Below are positions 62,706 to 64,000 of a stretch of 64,000 nt of DNA, piece after piece. Within the stretch, counting starts at the first letter, position 1. Each line of letters begins with the position of its first letter. A program made the translations under genes and the position numbers. The notes under the pieces are model-generated. The model had not been told where the DNA came from. It made no database searches and was given only the letters and a program-made list of their open reading frames with translations. This stretch comes from Bacillota bacterium (GTDB lineage: Bacteria > Bacillota > Clostridia > Oscillospirales > Acutalibacteraceae). The DNA is taken from positions 62,001 through 126,000 of the forward strand of contig JAEYPT010000009.1 in the NCBI GenBank assembly GCA_023410445.1, in the 5' to 3' direction.

Positions 62706-63512
62706 ATGGGAAAACAAGTGTTGGTTGATCTTTCTCATCCTTTCGGTCAAGGAAATCCTCTGTGGCCATCCGGCGGCGACTTCCACATCGACCGTATCAA
62801 TTATATGCCGATGCACCATCGCCTTTTGCAGACGTTCAATAATTTCCACATGCACAACTCCACCCATGCAGATTCCCCCTCCCATGTCATAGAAGGCGGC
62901 GCTTACACCCATGAACTGCCGCTGGAAAATTATTACGGAGACGCTGTTGTGGTCAGCATTCCGAAGGGCAAATGGGAGCTGATTACCCCGGAAGAATTGG
63001 AGAATGCCAAGCCTGAAATCAAAGAGGGCGATATTGTCATCATAAACACAGGCACCAACAAACACTGGGGAGAAACCGACGCGTACTTTATGTACAGCCC
63101 CGGTCTGAGCATCGCCGCTGCGGAGTGGCTGGTGAAGAAAAAGGTCAAGGCCCTGGGAATCGACTGTCAGGCCTTGGATCATCCGTGCTATACCTATATG
63201 ATCGACCACGGCCCCGGTCCCTTTGTGCCTCGTTTGGTGGAGGAGTACACACAGAAATTCGGCCATCCCCCCATTGAGGATTTCCCCGAATGGGAGCCTG
63301 TACATACCATTCTACTGGAAAACAACGTCATGGGCTTTGAAAATGTAGGCGGCGATATCGATAAAGTCACCGGCAAGCGCTGCACGATCTCTGCGTTTCC
63401 GCTGCGCTGGTGGAAAGGCGACGGTTCCATTGTCCGCATGGTCGCTTTCATTGATGAGGATGATATCAACAAGGACGTTCCCGACCGTGAGTATCCCTGG
63501 GGCGTGTATTGA
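62706..63512 (+). CDS. Cyclase-family (PF04199) metal-dependent hydrolase
   Basis: 268 residues. The metal motif H50-N-S-T-H54-A-D56-S-P-S-H60 corresponds to the HxGTHxDxPxH signature of kynurenine formamidase, isatin hydrolase and related cyclases, with Ser replacing the Gly. LGIDCQALDHP is the second conserved part. Members hydrolyse cyclic amides, lactones or cyclic diketones with Zn or Mn. Beside a flavoenzyme and a hydroxyacyl dehydrogenase, ring opening of a cyclic ketone is a reasonable inference. A clear AAGGAG ribosome site precedes the ATG. Confidence 0.88.
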   Translation: MGKQVLVDLSHPFGQGNPLWPSGGDFHIDRINYMPMHHRLLQTFNNFHMHNSTHADSPSHVIEGGAYTHELPLENYYGDAVVVSIPKGKWELITPEELENAKPEIKEGDIVIINTGTNKHWGETDAYFMYSPGLSIAAAEWLVKKKVKALGIDCQALDHPCYTYMIDHGPGPFVPRLVEEYTQKFGHPPIEDFPEWEPVHTILLENNVMGFENVGGDIDKVTGKRCTISAFPLRWWKGDGSIVRMVAFIDEDDINKDVPDREYPWGVY

Positions 63513-63530
63513 TGTGAGGAGTTGAACATC

Positions 63531-64000
63531 TTGTCTGAGCAGAAAAAAATCGCTATTCTTGGCGCGGGAGTCATGGGAGTGGGTATTGCCCAGCTATTCG
63601 CTACGGCCGGACATCAGGTCATGCTGATTTACGTCTATGATGACAAGGTGAGAAGCCGCCCCGTGGAGACCATGACCGCCAACCTGAACATACTGGTCGG
63701 AGAGGGCGTCATCGAGCAATCGGATATCGCTCCCATCCTGGCTCGGGTACATGTTACCGAGAGCATGGAGGAGGCTGCTGCCTTCGCCGATGTCATTATT
63801 GAGTGCATTGTCGAAAATCTGGCGGTCAAACAGGAGTACTTCCAGAAGCTGGACGCCATGTGCCCGGTCTCGACGATTTTGACAACGAACACCTCCGCCA
63901 TCAGTGTGACGGAAATTGCGGAAAAGTCCATTCACAGAGAGCGTATCATCGGGACCCATTTCTGGAATCCGGCTTACCTCATACCGCTGGTAGAGGTTAT
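63531..64000 (+). CDS. 3-hydroxyacyl-CoA dehydrogenase-family enzyme (5' part)
   Basis: An open frame of 156 codons runs off the window end. Start TTG 63531 follows GAGGAG. The Rossmann motif ILGAGVMGVGIAQLFATAGH, the NTSAISVTEIAE segment and the catalytic histidine in GTHFWNPAYLIPLVEV are clear. The NPAYLIPLVEV ending resembles carnitine- and gulonate-dehydrogenase-like members more than CoA-ester enzymes (usually NPAPVMKLVE), so a free 3-hydroxy acid may be the substrate. It starts 18 bases after the cyclase gene and is clearly in the same operon. Confidence 0.88.
   Translation, partial: MSEQKKIAILGAGVMGVGIAQLFATAGHQVMLIYVYDDKVRSRPVETMTANLNILVGEGVIEQSDIAPILARVHVTESMEEAAAFADVIIECIVENLAVKQEYFQKLDAMCPVSTILTTNTSAISVTEIAEKSIHRERIIGTHFWNPAYLIPLVEV

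Noticed and set aside
1..64000. CRISPR array, rRNA, tRNA, intact transposase or integrase
   Set aside because: No regularly spaced repeats, no RNA gene signatures and no DDE, HUH or tyrosine/serine recombinase motifs were found on either strand.

Overview
The window looks like the chromosome of an anaerobic, Gram-positive, probably motile member of the Clostridia. The Oscillospirales/Ruminococcaceae branch is my best guess from general gene style, and no marker RNA is present to confirm it. Supporting signs are strong AGGAGG-type ribosome sites, TTGACA/TATAAT promoters, frequent TTG and GTG starts, lipoprotein-anchored ABC binding proteins, a ferredoxin-type 2-enoate reductase, radical SAM enzymes and a sigma-D-type promoter in front of a chemoreceptor. 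Base composition is roughly balanced, except for a more AT-rich polysaccharide region at about 28-40.5 kb.

Layout. (1) 1-5.1 kb is core: the end of a QueG-like iron-sulfur protein, dnaE and pfkA. (2) 5.1-13.5 kb has a minus-strand operon of a two-gene ABC exporter plus a B12-binding radical SAM protein, a divergent LysR regulator, a butanediol-type dehydrogenase and a cytidylate-kinase-like protein. (3) 13.5-18 kb holds small proteins and a LytTR two-component pair. (4) 18.3-27.1 kb is a complete sucrose (or acyl-sucrose) utilisation unit: LacI repressor, lipoprotein, two permeases, two esterases, sucrose phosphorylase and fructokinase. (5) 28-40.3 kb is an eleven-gene exopolysaccharide operon on the minus strand, with glycosyltransferases, polymerase, acetyltransferase, pyruvyltransferase-type enzyme, flippase and a radical SAM enzyme. 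It is followed by a frameshifted surface protein and a chemoreceptor lacking a normal sensor domain. Two decayed copies of the same polysaccharide deacetylase 3' fragment lie in direct orientation on either side of this block, at 27.6 and 44.2 kb.

(6) 45-64 kb is a large catabolic region. It has an FGGY kinase, two iron alcohol dehydrogenases, one zinc alcohol dehydrogenase, a class II aldolase, a ribose-type ABC importer with a D-2-hydroxyacid dehydrogenase, and a PRD/EIIA-type regulator whose phosphorylation residues are mostly lost. It also has a PhlG/phloretin-hydrolase-like protein, a 2-enoate-reductase-type flavoenzyme, a PF04199 cyclase-type hydrolase and the start of a 3-hydroxyacyl-CoA-dehydrogenase-type enzyme that runs off the window. 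The last four families together resemble an anaerobic flavonoid/phloroglucinol route. That is an inference, and it is the most interesting part of the window.

No rRNA, tRNA, CRISPR array or intact transposase was found. Decayed coding remnants and hairpin-rich spacers cluster around 17.9-18.3, 27.1-28.1, 40.0-42.6 and 43.9-45.1 kb, which marks the polysaccharide block as an accessory, rearranged segment.
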